Positions 27,580 through 35,761 of a stretch of 64,000 bases of DNA are shown piece by piece. Source of the DNA: Crenalkalicoccus roseus. Its GTDB lineage: Bacteria > Pseudomonadota > Alphaproteobacteria > Acetobacterales > Acetobacteraceae. The stretch spans positions 102,521-166,520 of the forward strand of contig NZ_SJDM01000002.1 in NCBI RefSeq assembly GCF_004761865.1. The letters run 5' to 3'. Numbering within the stretch: the first letter of the stretch is position 1; the number at the start of each line of letters is the position of its first letter. Both the position numbers and the translations under genes were made by a program. The notes under the pieces are model-generated. The model did no database searches. It worked only from the letters and a program-made list of their open reading frames with translations, and was not told the DNA's origin.

Positions 27580-28161
27580 ATGACGGCAGGCGCGGAGGAT
27601 CCGGCGGCGCGGCGCGAGCGCATCCTCGACATGGCGATGCAGGTGGCGGAGGAGGCCGGCTGGCACGACCTGCGCCTGAGGGTGGTGGCGGAACGGCTCG
27701 GCCTGCCGCTCGGCGCGGTGCTCGAGGCCTACCGCGACGCCGACGCGGTGGCGGATGCCTGGTTCGCCCGCGCGCTGCGGGCGATGCTGGCCGAACCGGG
27801 GCCGGGCTTCGCCGCCCTGCCCCCCAGCCGGCGCGCGGCGGCGGTGCTGGGGCGCTGGTTCGAGGCCCAGGCGGCGCATCGCCGCGTCGCGGGCGAGATG
27901 ATCCTGACCAAGCTCTGGCCCTCCCATCCGCATCACTGGGTGCCGATGGTGTTCAGCCTCTCCCGCCTGATCCACTGGGTGCGGGAGGCGGCGCGGCTCG
28001 ACGCCGGGGGGCTGCAGCGCCAGGCGGAGGAGGTGGGGCTGACCCTGGTCTTCCTCCGCGCCCTGCCGGTGTGGCTGTGCGACGCCGGCCGGGAGCAGGG
28101 GCGGCTCCGGGCCTTCCTCGCGCGCAATCTGCGCTGGCTGGACCGGCTGCCGCGCCGGTAG
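27580..28161 (+). CDS. TetR-like transcriptional regulator
   Basis: A 193-residue protein whose N-terminal 55 residues form a TetR-type helix-turn-helix (RRERILDMAMQVAEEAGW, then RLRVVAERLGLPLGAVLEAY). The C-terminal ligand-binding part is helical and tryptophan-rich. The recognition helix is less canonical than usual, and similarity to COQ9-like folds is possible. Targets are unknown; the neighbouring DUF4010 membrane protein or serine hydrolase genes are candidates. The start follows GCGGGAGGCG. Confidence 0.72.
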   Translation: MTAGAEDPAARRERILDMAMQVAEEAGWHDLRLRVVAERLGLPLGAVLEAYRDADAVADAWFARALRAMLAEPGPGFAALPPSRRAAAVLGRWFEAQAAHRRVAGEMILTKLWPSHPHHWVPMVFSLSRLIHWVREAARLDAGGLQRQAEEVGLTLVFLRALPVWLCDAGREQGRLRAFLARNLRWLDRLPRR

Positions 28162-28192
28162 GCTCGGCGCCTTCGCAAAGGGGAGGGCGGCC

Positions 28193-29359
28193 ATGAACGG
28201 CATGGCACGGGTGGACGCGGTGCTGCGCGAGGCGGTGGAGAGCGGGGCGGTGCCCGGCGTCGCCGCGGCGGCGGGCAACCGCGCCGGCACGCTGTACGAG
28301 GGGGCCTTCGGCCGCCGCGCCCTCGACGGCGAGGCGCCGATGACGCCGGACAGCGTGGTCTGGATCGCCTCCATGACCAAGGCGATCACCACCGCCGCGG
28401 CGCTGCAGCAGGTGGAGGAGGGGCGGCTCGCGCTCGACGAGCCGATCGCGCGCGTGCTGCCCGCGCTCGCCGCGCCGCGCGTGCTCGAGGGATTCGACGC
28501 CGAGGGCGCGCCGATCCTGCGCCCGGCGCGGCGGCAGGTGACGCTGCGCCACCTGCTGAGCCACACCGCGGGCTTCGGCTACGACTTCTTCAACGCCGAG
28601 ATCGGCCGCTACATGGAGCGCGAGGGCGTGCCCGGCATCATCACCTGCCGCCGCGCCGCGCTGGAGACGCCGCTGGTCGCCGAGCCGGGCGAGCGCTGGG
28701 AGTACGGCACCGGCATAGACTGGGCCGGGCTGGCGGTGGAGGCGGTGACGGGCCGGCGCCTCGACGCGGTGCTGGAGGAGCGCATCCTCGGGCCGCTCGG
28801 CATGCGCGACACCGGCTTCCGCCTGCGCCCCGGGCAGCGCGAGCGCCTCGCCGCCATGCACGCGCGCGGGCCGGACGGCGCGCTCTCCGTCATTCCCTTC
28901 GAGGTGCCGCAGGAGCCGGAGTTCCACATGGGTGGCGGCGGGCTCTACGGCACGGCGCCGGACTACCTGCGCTTCGCGCGCATGATCCTGAACGGCGGCA
29001 CGCTCGACGGCGTGCGCATCCTCTCCCCGCAATCGGTCGAGGAGATGCGCCGCAACCAGATCGGCGCGCTGACGGTGGGGATGCTGCGCAGCGCCCAGCC
29101 CGCCGCCACCAACGACGCCGAGTTCTTCCCCGGCATGGTGAAGCGCTGGAGCCTCGGCTTCCTCATCAACGAGGACGACGTGCCGGGCGGACGGGCGGCG
29201 GGCAGCCTGGCCTGGGCCGGCCTCGGCAACACCTACTACTGGATCGATCCGCGGCGCGACCTGGCGGGGGTGCTGGTGACGCAGATCCTGCCCTTCGCGG
29301 ATCCGCGGGTGCTCGACCTGCTCGGCGCGTTCGAGCGCGCCCTCTACGCCGGGCGCTGA
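28193..29359 (+). CDS. Serine hydrolase (class C beta-lactamase-like)
   Basis: A 388-residue protein of the beta-lactamase/penicillin-binding-like serine hydrolase family. The SxxK nucleophile motif is SMTK at 60-63, and the second motif is YGT in RWEYGTGIDW near residue 175. HLLSHTAGFGYDF is the usual downstream signature. No signal peptide is visible, so it is more likely an esterase or amidase of this fold than a secreted beta-lactamase. It follows the TetR gene by 31 bp. Confidence 0.88.
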   Translation: MNGMARVDAVLREAVESGAVPGVAAAAGNRAGTLYEGAFGRRALDGEAPMTPDSVVWIASMTKAITTAAALQQVEEGRLALDEPIARVLPALAAPRVLEGFDAEGAPILRPARRQVTLRHLLSHTAGFGYDFFNAEIGRYMEREGVPGIITCRRAALETPLVAEPGERWEYGTGIDWAGLAVEAVTGRRLDAVLEERILGPLGMRDTGFRLRPGQRERLAAMHARGPDGALSVIPFEVPQEPEFHMGGGGLYGTAPDYLRFARMILNGGTLDGVRILSPQSVEEMRRNQIGALTVGMLRSAQPAATNDAEFFPGMVKRWSLGFLINEDDVPGGRAAGSLAWAGLGNTYYWIDPRRDLAGVLVTQILPFADPRVLDLLGAFERALYAGR

Positions 29360-29380
29360 GGCGCCGGCGGCCGGGGCGCG

Positions 29381-30028
29381 CTACCGCCGTGCCCCGGCCG
29401 GCGGCATCTCCGCCACCTCCTCGTAGCGGGGGCGGGCGGCGGCGTAGGCGGTATCCGCCTCGGAGCGGTTGTAGATGAAGCCATAGACCGGATAGACGCG
29501 GCCGAAGGTGCCGGGGTCCCATCCCGTCTGCACGCGCACCGCGCTCCAGTCGTTGTCCGGCGAGACGTCGATCACGTGCACGTTGCGCATCACCATGCCG
29601 CGGCGGATGCCCGGCCCCGCCCAGTTGGCGTGGTCGATCAGCACGTGGCGCGGGCCGACGACCTTGCTCACCACCGCCACATGGCCGAGCGGCATCCAGC
29701 TCGTCGAGCGGAAGGCCATCACGGCGCCGGGCTCGGGCTCGGCGCCGCGGGCGTAGCGGCCGGCGGCGTTGTGCCACCAGCGCCCGCCATTGCCGGTGAT
29801 GGTCATGCCCGTGACCATGCGCGCATAGGGCACGCAGGAGAGCCGGCCGAATTCATGCACCGCCACGGTGGCGGGGATGGCGCGGCCCGGCCTGGCCGGC
29901 TGGGTGAGCACGGCCGGGGACAGCTTCGCCGCCTTGCCCTGCCCGGTGCCCTCGGCCATTCCCTCCGGAGCCAGGATGGCCGATCCCAGCAGCACGCAGA
30001 ACCCAAGCGCCGTTCCCCGAACCCGCAT
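29381..30028 (-). CDS. Secreted CHAP-domain amidase/peptidase
   Basis: A 215-residue exported protein with a signal peptide (RVRGTALGFCVLLGSAILA) and a CHAP domain. The catalytic Cys65 lies in RLSCVPYARMV and His116 in PLGHVAVVSKV, with an Asp/His pair in LIDHANW as third-residue candidate. CHAP enzymes cut peptidoglycan peptides or amide bonds; a cell-wall role is likely. I start at 30028 because GGGGGGCTCG lies just upstream. The upstream region contains inverted repeats that could be regulatory. Confidence 0.85.
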   Translation of the reverse strand: MRVRGTALGFCVLLGSAILAPEGMAEGTGQGKAAKLSPAVLTQPARPGRAIPATVAVHEFGRLSCVPYARMVTGMTITGNGGRWWHNAAGRYARGAEPEPGAVMAFRSTSWMPLGHVAVVSKVVGPRHVLIDHANWAGPGIRRGMVMRNVHVIDVSPDNDWSAVRVQTGWDPGTFGRVYPVYGFIYNRSEADTAYAAARPRYEEVAEMPPAGARR

Positions 30029-30317
30029 CGAGCCCCCCGTTTTGGTTCGCAAAACCACTGATTTCACGAGGCCGTGACCTCGCGCCCCAGCGGGGGGTAT
30101 CAAGCGGCATCGGCGGGGGACAACCCGGCGCGGCGAAACCGAGCGAAACGTGGCGTGATTTGTCGCCTGGGGCGCCCTGGCGGCGGCGACAATTGGACGA
30201 TCCTCCTAGGATCGGGGCGAAAAAGTGGCATCCGTCACAGTGTGGCATGCAAAAATGCAACGGCGGCGCCCAGGGGAGGACGCCGCCGCACACCTGACTC
30301 CGAACCGGCGGGGCCGG
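30029..30317. promoter_or_regulatory. Region upstream of CHAP gene with inverted repeats
   Basis: No gene is seen. It contains an 8-bp inverted repeat TTGTCGCC (30160-30167) with GGCGACAA (30185-30192) flanking a GGGCGCCC palindrome, followed by a perfect 7-bp-arm palindrome CGATCCTCCTAGGATCG (30198-30214) and two direct GTGGCAT copies near 30225 and 30241. It is less GC-rich than its surroundings and probably holds the CHAP promoter and operator sites. Confidence 0.4.
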
Positions 30318-30417
30318 AACCGTTTCCGCCCCGCCGTGCCCGCGGGAACGGCCCGGTTCATCGCGTGTGGAGCGGGGCCACGCTCCTGGCCGTTCCGGCC
30401 TTCTGCGATCCGCTCTA
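30318..30417 (+). repeat. Intergenic palindromic repeat, module 1 (copy E, diverged)
   Basis: Same architecture as the copies at 17934, 44756 and 52021 but more diverged: GGAACCGTTTCCG near the left end with a diverged GGGAACGGCCC partner, then CCACGCTCCTGGCCGTTCCGG and GCGATCCGCTCTAG. The final CTA (30415-30417) is the TAG stop of the RidA gene. Confidence 0.7.
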
Positions 30418-30765
30418 GCGGCAGGCGATGACCATGATCTCGACCAGGTGGCGCGGGTCGGCCATGTTGGCCTCCACGCAGGCCCGCGCCGGACGGCCGG
30501 CATCGCCCAGCCACTCGACCCACACCTTGTTCATGGCATCGCGGTCGCGGATGTCCTTGAGCCAGATCTGGGCGCTGAGCAGGCGGGTCTTGTCGGTGCC
30601 GTTCGCCTCCAGCGCCGCGTCGATGCGCGCCAGGACCTGCCGGGTCTGGCCGGTGATGTCCTGGCCGAGATCCTCGGCCGTCATCCCGGCCAGGAAGACG
30701 AAATTGTGGTACTCGACCGAGTTCGAGAGGATGGCGTTGCCGCCCTGGCGGGTGATCTTGGACAT
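30415..30765 (-). CDS. RidA/YjgF-family enamine/imine deaminase-like protein
   Basis: A 116-residue protein of the Rid superfamily, which forms trimers and hydrolyses reactive enamine/imine intermediates. Landmarks are FVFLAGMTAEDLGQDITGQTRQ, the RLLSAQIWLKDIRD strand and RPARACVEANMADPRHLVEIM; the Arg of RPARACV corresponds to the substrate-carboxylate contact. RidA proper usually has IPVGPYS-like elements that are absent here, so it may be a Rid subfamily member rather than RidA itself. Its stop codon is inside a dispersed repeat. Confidence 0.88.
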   Translation of the reverse strand: MSKITRQGGNAILSNSVEYHNFVFLAGMTAEDLGQDITGQTRQVLARIDAALEANGTDKTRLLSAQIWLKDIRDRDAMNKVWVEWLGDAGRPARACVEANMADPRHLVEIMVIACR

Positions 30766-30812
30766 CGGCGCGGGTCCCTCCTTGATGGGTCCTGCGCTTC
30801 TACGGTCCCGCT

Positions 30813-30834
30813 CCCCCGCCGGGCAAGGCGGGGG
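30813..30834 (-). terminator. Hairpin after the CPFCGCP gene
   Basis: CCCCCGCC (30813-30820) pairs with GGCGGGGG (30827-30834) around GGGCAA. It lies immediately downstream of the stop of the minus-strand gene at 30835, where a terminator is expected; there is no T tract. Confidence 0.5.
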
Positions 30835-31203
30835 TCATCCCCGGGGCGCCGCCCCCTCGCCGTGATCCGCCCCGCCGAGCACGGGGCAGCCGCAGAAGGG
30901 GCAGCGCGGCAGGGGAACGGCCGGCTGCCGCCCCGCGCCATCCGTGGCCGGGCCGGCAGGCGCGCCCTCTCCCATCGCGCGCCATTCGGCGAGCAGCGCC
31001 TCGTGCAGCGCCGCCTCGCGGCAGGCCCCCTCCGCCCAGGCCGCCGCATCCGCAGGAGAGGCGGGCTCCAGCCTGAAGGCCCCCGCGGCGCGCGGGGCAA
31101 GGGCGATGGCGAGCAGCGGGCCGGCCAGCGCCCGGCGGCCGAGGGGCCGGCGCGGCGCGCGCCCTGCGGGAGGGGAAGCGGAACGGCCGCTTGCTTCGGA
31201 CAT
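30835..31203 (-). CDS. Small secreted protein with CPFCGCP motif
   Basis: A 122-residue protein with an arginine-rich N-terminus followed by a hydrophobic run (ALAGPLLAIALAPRAAGA) that looks like a signal or anchor sequence, a helical acidic middle and a C-terminal CPFCGCPVLGG knuckle. The Cys-x-x-Cys-x-Cys arrangement suggests metal binding or redox activity. I know no family for it. The start could be 31203 or 31212. It is downstream of the MFS gene on the same strand (83 bp) and is followed by a hairpin, which supports a real transcription unit end. Confidence 0.55.
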   Translation of the reverse strand: MSEASGRSASPPAGRAPRRPLGRRALAGPLLAIALAPRAAGAFRLEPASPADAAAWAEGACREAALHEALLAEWRAMGEGAPAGPATDGAGRQPAVPLPRCPFCGCPVLGGADHGEGAAPRG

Positions 31204-31286
31204 GTCGCGCATGATGGCCAGGCTGCTCCGGCGGGATCCGCCCCAGGATCCACGGGCCGCTTCCCTGGCGCAAGCGGGGCGGGCGC

Positions 31287-32546
31287 TCACGCCCCGGGCC
31301 GCGGCGCCTCCATCGCCGAGGCCATGCGCCCCGCCCGCGCGAGGCCCCAGGCGAAGACCAGCAGCGCCAGCGCCGTGGCGAGCAGGGTGGGCAGGCGCAG
31401 GCCGAACACTTCCCCCGCCGCGCCGAGCGCCAGGGCGCCCGCCGCGGGACAGGCGCGGGTGATGATCCCCCACAGGCTCAGCACCCGCCCGCGCATGGCG
31501 GAGTCCGAGGCGCTCTGCACCAGGGTCTGTACCGAGATGCCATGCACCGATCCCGCGGCGCCGATCAGCGCACCGCACAGCACGGCGAGCGGGAACCAGG
31601 GCGCGGCGACGAAGCCGGCGGTGAACGCGGCCTGCGCCGCCACCGCCCAGATCGCAAGCGCGGTGGAGCCGGTCAGCCGCCCCCGATTCGCCACCCAGAG
31701 GCCGGAGAGCAGCGCGCCGATGCCGAAGGCCGCCGTCAGCACCGCGAGCCCCTGCGGACCCTGGCCGAACAACCGGTCCACGAAGGGGGGCAGGATCTCC
31801 GGCACGCCGCGCAGCAGGATCGCGGCGAGCGCGGCGAAGACCAGGATCGGCCCGATCCCCGGGTGCCGCCCCGCATAGCGGAAGCCGGCCGCGACCTCGG
31901 CCAGCACGCTTCCCTCGGGCGGGTGGCCGCGCCGCTGCGCGGGCTCGACCCGCAGCAGCGGCATGGTCAGGGTGGCGGCCGCATAGGCGGCGGCGTTGAC
32001 GAACACCGCCGGCACCACGCCCCAGGTGGCGATCACCGGCCCCGCGATCGCCGGGCCGATGAAGCGCGCGACGTTGAAGCAGAGCGAGTTGCACGCCACC
32101 GCCGCCGGCAGGTCGGCGCGCGGCACCAGGCCGGGCATCAGGCTCTGCCGCGCCGGCTGCGAGAAGCTCGCGGCGATGCCCGTCACCACCTCGAGCGCGA
32201 GCAGGAGGCCGATCGTCAGGTGGTCGCCCGCGATCAGCAGCCCGACGACGGCGGCCTGCAGCCCGATCACCGCCTGGGAGATCATGGTCAGCCGCACCCG
32301 GTCCATGCGGTCCGCCACCGCGCCGGCGATCGGGCTGAACAGCACCGCGGGGGCGAGGTCGCAGAAGGCCACCATGCCGACCCAGAAGGCGCTGCCCGTC
32401 ATCTCCCAGGCGAGCCAGGTCACCGCGATGCGGTGCACCCAGAGGCCGGTCCAGGCGACCAGCGAGGCGAGGAAGAACAGCCGGGCGTCGCGGTGCGACA
32501 GGGCGCGGCCGAGCGCGCCGGAGAAGGCCAGGCCGCGCGGGGCCAT
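31287..32546 (-). CDS. MFS transporter (EntS-like exporter group)
   Basis: A 419-residue major facilitator with 12 predicted helices. AVADRMDRVRLTMISQAVIG after helix 2 is the MFS motif A region, and the overall pattern (FWVGMVAFCDLAPAVLFSPIAGAVADR) matches the EntS/MFS_3 export group. Substrate unknown. It is downstream of a lipoprotein gene with 15 bp between them on the same strand. Confidence 0.9.
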   Translation of the reverse strand: MAPRGLAFSGALGRALSHRDARLFFLASLVAWTGLWVHRIAVTWLAWEMTGSAFWVGMVAFCDLAPAVLFSPIAGAVADRMDRVRLTMISQAVIGLQAAVVGLLIAGDHLTIGLLLALEVVTGIAASFSQPARQSLMPGLVPRADLPAAVACNSLCFNVARFIGPAIAGPVIATWGVVPAVFVNAAAYAAATLTMPLLRVEPAQRRGHPPEGSVLAEVAAGFRYAGRHPGIGPILVFAALAAILLRGVPEILPPFVDRLFGQGPQGLAVLTAAFGIGALLSGLWVANRGRLTGSTALAIWAVAAQAAFTAGFVAAPWFPLAVLCGALIGAAGSVHGISVQTLVQSASDSAMRGRVLSLWGIITRACPAAGALALGAAGEVFGLRLPTLLATALALLVFAWGLARAGRMASAMEAPRPGA

Positions 32547-32561
32547 CGCCGCCTCCCGCGG

Positions 32562-32987
32562 TCAGGGGCGGATGCCCGCCGGGCCGGCCCCCCGGATGCA
32601 CTCCCCGATCAGGCGGTCGCGCGCGAATTGCCGGCCCAGCCGGTCGATGGGCGCGCGCAGGCCGTAGATGCCCGCATCGGCGCCAAGGCGCGCGTCGCGC
32701 TCGTCCTCGCGCAAGAGCTGCCCGCGGTCCTGGCGGGCGATGACGCGGTCCGCCTGCTCGCGGCAGGCGGCGGCGCGCGCCGCCTCGGCGTCCTGCGGTG
32801 CCGCGGGGCGGGGCGAGACGTAGCTCGCCCCGGGCGGCGGGCCGGGAACCGGCCGCGCCGGCGCCGCCGGCCCGGCCCCGGGCGCGGGAGGCGGCGGGGC
32901 GATGCCGGCGCGCGGCGGCTCCGGCCGGGCGCAGGCGGCCAGGATGGCGGCGAGCGCGCCAAGGAGCAGGATCGGCAGGCGGGTCAT
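32562..32987 (-). CDS. Putative lipoprotein, proline-rich
   Basis: A 141-residue protein with a lipoprotein signal: hydrophobic run LPILLLGALAAILAAC with lipobox LAAC and lipidated Cys19. A proline/glycine/alanine-rich linker follows, then a helical, charged C-terminal domain (about residues 65-141) with two further cysteines. No family recognised. It sits 10 bp after the gene at 32998 and 15 bp before the MFS gene, so the three form a likely operon. Confidence 0.72.
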   Translation of the reverse strand: MTRLPILLLGALAAILAACARPEPPRAGIAPPPPAPGAGPAAPARPVPGPPPGASYVSPRPAAPQDAEAARAAACREQADRVIARQDRGQLLREDERDARLGADAGIYGLRAPIDRLGRQFARDRLIGECIRGAGPAGIRP

Positions 32988-32997
32988 CGGGCTTGTC

Positions 32998-33492
32998 TCA
33001 GGCTGCGCTGCCCCATGGCAGCGGTCGGGAAAGGAGGCGCCTCAGCCCGCCCTCGTCGAACCGCGCCCCGGCATCGAGGGGCATGGTGGCGGCGGCGCGG
33101 AGCAGGGCGGGATGCAGGTCGATCCCCTCCGTTGTGACATCGAACAGCCCGGAGAGCCAGGGGGCGCGCGTCAGCACCTCGACCAGCGCCAGCAGCCGCA
33201 GGCAGAGGGAGAGGCCGGAGAGGGTCCCGAGGCCCCGCGCGGCGTCGATCGCCTCCGCCCAGCAGCCGGCGTCGCTGTCGGCGATGGTGATCCGCGTCAC
33301 CTCCCCTCCGGCGCGGACGAAGAGCAGCTCGCGCCGTGGTCCCCAGCGGTGCAGCCGCGCCGCCTGCCGCGCGAGGTCCCAGGCCACGAGCAGCTCCGCC
33401 GGCGGGACGGCGGGCAGGCGCTCGGGCGGCAGCGGGATGGCGTAGGTCAGCGTCCCGTCCGGCGCCTGGCCCACCTGGATCGCATCATGCAT
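32998..33492 (-). CDS. Conserved-looking protein of unknown function
   Basis: A 164-residue soluble protein, start chosen at MHDAIQVGQ (33492) because the upstream extension is arginine-rich noise. It reads as mixed alpha/beta with leucine-rich helices (SGLSLCLRLLALVEVL) and no catalytic motif I recognise. It is first in the minus-strand unit with the lipoprotein and MFS genes and divergent from the amidase. The ribosome site is weak. Confidence 0.55.
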   Translation of the reverse strand: MHDAIQVGQAPDGTLTYAIPLPPERLPAVPPAELLVAWDLARQAARLHRWGPRRELLFVRAGGEVTRITIADSDAGCWAEAIDAARGLGTLSGLSLCLRLLALVEVLTRAPWLSGLFDVTTEGIDLHPALLRAAATMPLDAGARFDEGGLRRLLSRPLPWGSAA

Positions 33493-33625
33493 CCGCCTAG
33501 AGTGGACCCGCGCCCGCCCCGCCGCCAGCCCCGCCCTGCCGGGGCGCGGCGCGGGAAGGGCCTGCGGGCGGCGATCCGCGCCCCGGGGCATTCTGTCCGG
33601 GACGATCGCGGCCTAAGCTCCCCCC

Positions 33626-34921
33626 ATGCGCGATCCCGCCCTGCTGCCCGCCACCGAAGCCGCCCGCCGCCTGCGCGAGGGCTCCCTTTCCGCCACGGCG
33701 CTGATGGAGGCGCTGCTCGACCGCATCGCGGCCCGCGAGGCGACGCTGCGCGCCTTCGCCTGGCTCGACCCGGCGATGGCGCGGCGCGCGGCGGCGCGGG
33801 CGGATGCCGCCGCGCGCGCCGGGCGGGCGAGGGGGGCGCTGCACGGCCTCGCCTTCGGCGCCAAGGACGTGCTGGACAGCGCCGACATGCCCACGCAGTA
33901 CGGCTCGCCCGCCTGGGCAGGGCACCGGCCGCGGGCGGATGCGGCCTGCATCGCCCTCGCCCGCCGCGCGGGGGCGATCCTGCTCGGCAAGACGGTGACG
34001 ACGGAGTTCGCCACCCGCCATCCCGGCCCGACCACCAACCCGCACAACCCGGCGCACACCCCGGGCGGCTCCTCCTCCGGCTCGGCCGCCGGGGTGGCGG
34101 CCGGCTTCTTCCACATGGGCTACGGCACCCAGACCGCGGGCAGCATCATCCGCCCCGCGGCCTTCTGCGGCGTCGTCGGCTGCAAGCCCTCCTTCGGGAT
34201 GCTGCACCGGGCGGGCATGAAGGTCTGCTCCGAATCGCTCGACACCATCGGCGTCATCGCGCGCAGCACCGGCGACTGCGCCCTGTTCCTCGCCGCGCTG
34301 ACCGGGCGCGACCTCGGCAATCCGGAGGCGAGGCCGGGCCGGGCGCCGCGGCTCGGCCTCTGCCTCGGCCCGGCCGCCGCCCTCGCGGCGCCGGAGACGC
34401 GGGCGCTGCTCGACCGTGCCGCGCAGGCGGCGGCGCGGGCCGGGGCCATCGTCACCCCGGTGGAGATGCCGCCCGCGGTGACGGCGGGGTTCGAGGCCCA
34501 TGCCATGGTGATGAACGGCGAGACCGCCGCGGCGCTGGCCTGGGAGCTCGACCACGCCGCCGCCCAGCTCTCTCCGGTGCTGCGCGAGCGCATGGCGGAG
34601 GGGCGGAGCCACGGCCCCGAGGCGCTGGACCGCGGCCGCGCCGCCTTCGCCGCCGCCCGCGCCGCCTTCGCCGACGTCATCGCCCCCTTCGACGCGATCC
34701 TGACGCCGAGCGCGCCCGGCGAGGCGCCGGAGGGGCTCGGCTGGACCGGGGACCCCGCCTTCAACGCCCTCTGGACCCTGCTGCACGTGCCCTGCGTCAC
34801 CGTGCCGGCGGGGACGGGGCCGAGGGGGCTGCCGCTCGGCCTGCAGATCGTCGCCGGCTTCGGGCGCGACCGCGAGGCGCTGGCCTGGGCGGAGTGGGTG
34901 CGGCAGGCGGTGGCGGGGTGA
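33626..34921 (+). CDS. Amidase signature-family hydrolase
   Basis: A 431-residue amidase with the Ser-cisSer-Lys triad of the family: Lys80 in AFGAKDVLD, the cis-Ser in the PGGSSSGSAAG block near 150, and nucleophile Ser173 in TQTAGSIIRPAAF. It is more similar to stand-alone amidases than to GatA, and no gatB or gatC is nearby. It would release ammonia from an amide of unknown identity. It is convergent with the alpha/beta hydrolase. Confidence 0.9.
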   Translation: MRDPALLPATEAARRLREGSLSATALMEALLDRIAAREATLRAFAWLDPAMARRAAARADAAARAGRARGALHGLAFGAKDVLDSADMPTQYGSPAWAGHRPRADAACIALARRAGAILLGKTVTTEFATRHPGPTTNPHNPAHTPGGSSSGSAAGVAAGFFHMGYGTQTAGSIIRPAAFCGVVGCKPSFGMLHRAGMKVCSESLDTIGVIARSTGDCALFLAALTGRDLGNPEARPGRAPRLGLCLGPAAALAAPETRALLDRAAQAAARAGAIVTPVEMPPAVTAGFEAHAMVMNGETAAALAWELDHAAAQLSPVLRERMAEGRSHGPEALDRGRAAFAAARAAFADVIAPFDAILTPSAPGEAPEGLGWTGDPAFNALWTLLHVPCVTVPAGTGPRGLPLGLQIVAGFGRDREALAWAEWVRQAVAG

Positions 34922-34939
34922 TGCGGCGGCGGGGCGCCG

Positions 34940-35737
34940 CTACCCGCCGACCCGCCGCAGGAAGGCGAGCGCCGCCGGCAGCCAGGGCCCGTCCGGCCCG
35001 GCCGCGATCGCCGGATGCGCGCTGCCGGGGAGGAACACCGCCTCCGCCGGCACCCCGGCGGCCTCCGCCGCCGCCAGCATCCGCTGCGCATGCGTCACCG
35101 GCACCACCGCGTCGCGCTCCGCGTGCAGGATCAGCAGCGGCACCCGCAGCCCGGCGAGGTGGCGCTCGCTCTCGAAGGCGTGGCGCAGCAGCAGCCGCAC
35201 CGGCAGCCAGGGATAGGCCCCGGCAGCCAGGTCGCCAACCGAGGTGAAGGGGCTGTCCAGCACCACCGCCGCGGCGCCGCCCTCCGCGGCCAGCCGCGTC
35301 GCCAGCGCGGTGCCGAGGCTCTCGCCCCAGAGCACCAGCGGCGCGTCCGGGAAGCGGGCGCGGAGATGGGCGAGATGCGCCTGCGCGTCGCGCACCAGGC
35401 CGGCCTCGGAGGGCGCGCCGGGATTGCCGCCGAAGCCGCGATAGCCCGCGACCGCCACGCCGAACCCGGCCTCGGCCAGCGGGCGCAGCAGCGGCGCGCG
35501 ATGGGCGGCGTTGCCGCCATTGCCGTGGAAGTAGAGCACGAGCGGCCGCCCGCGCGGCGGCGCGAGCAGGAAGCGCAGCTCCAGCCCGTCCGCGGTGCGC
35601 ACCCGCTCCGGCGCGAAGGGCGGGGACGCCTCGGCGGGGCGGCGGTCGGGCATGAAGATCAGCCGCTCCTGCGCCGCCCACATCCCGCCCGTGACCAGGA
35701 GCCAGGCGCCGATCACGGCGAGCAGCGCGGTCAGCAT
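34940..35737 (-). CDS. Membrane-anchored alpha/beta hydrolase (BEM46-like)
   Basis: A 265-residue alpha/beta hydrolase with an N-terminal membrane anchor (residues 1-22). The oxyanion-hole segment is LYFHGNGGNAAH, the nucleophile elbow GESLG follows LVLWGESLGTA, and the Asp and His are in HAERDAVVP and GSAHPAI. This layout matches the BEM46/YfhR-like group. It is 24 bp downstream of the molybdopterin-binding fusion gene and may be the last gene of the cox-type operon, although no maturation role is known. Confidence 0.88.
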   Translation of the reverse strand: MLTALLAVIGAWLLVTGGMWAAQERLIFMPDRRPAEASPPFAPERVRTADGLELRFLLAPPRGRPLVLYFHGNGGNAAHRAPLLRPLAEAGFGVAVAGYRGFGGNPGAPSEAGLVRDAQAHLAHLRARFPDAPLVLWGESLGTALATRLAAEGGAAAVVLDSPFTSVGDLAAGAYPWLPVRLLLRHAFESERHLAGLRVPLLILHAERDAVVPVTHAQRMLAAAEAAGVPAEAVFLPGSAHPAIAAGPDGPWLPAALAFLRRVGG

Positions 35738-35761
35738 CCGGCGCGCCGGGGGCGCGGGCGC

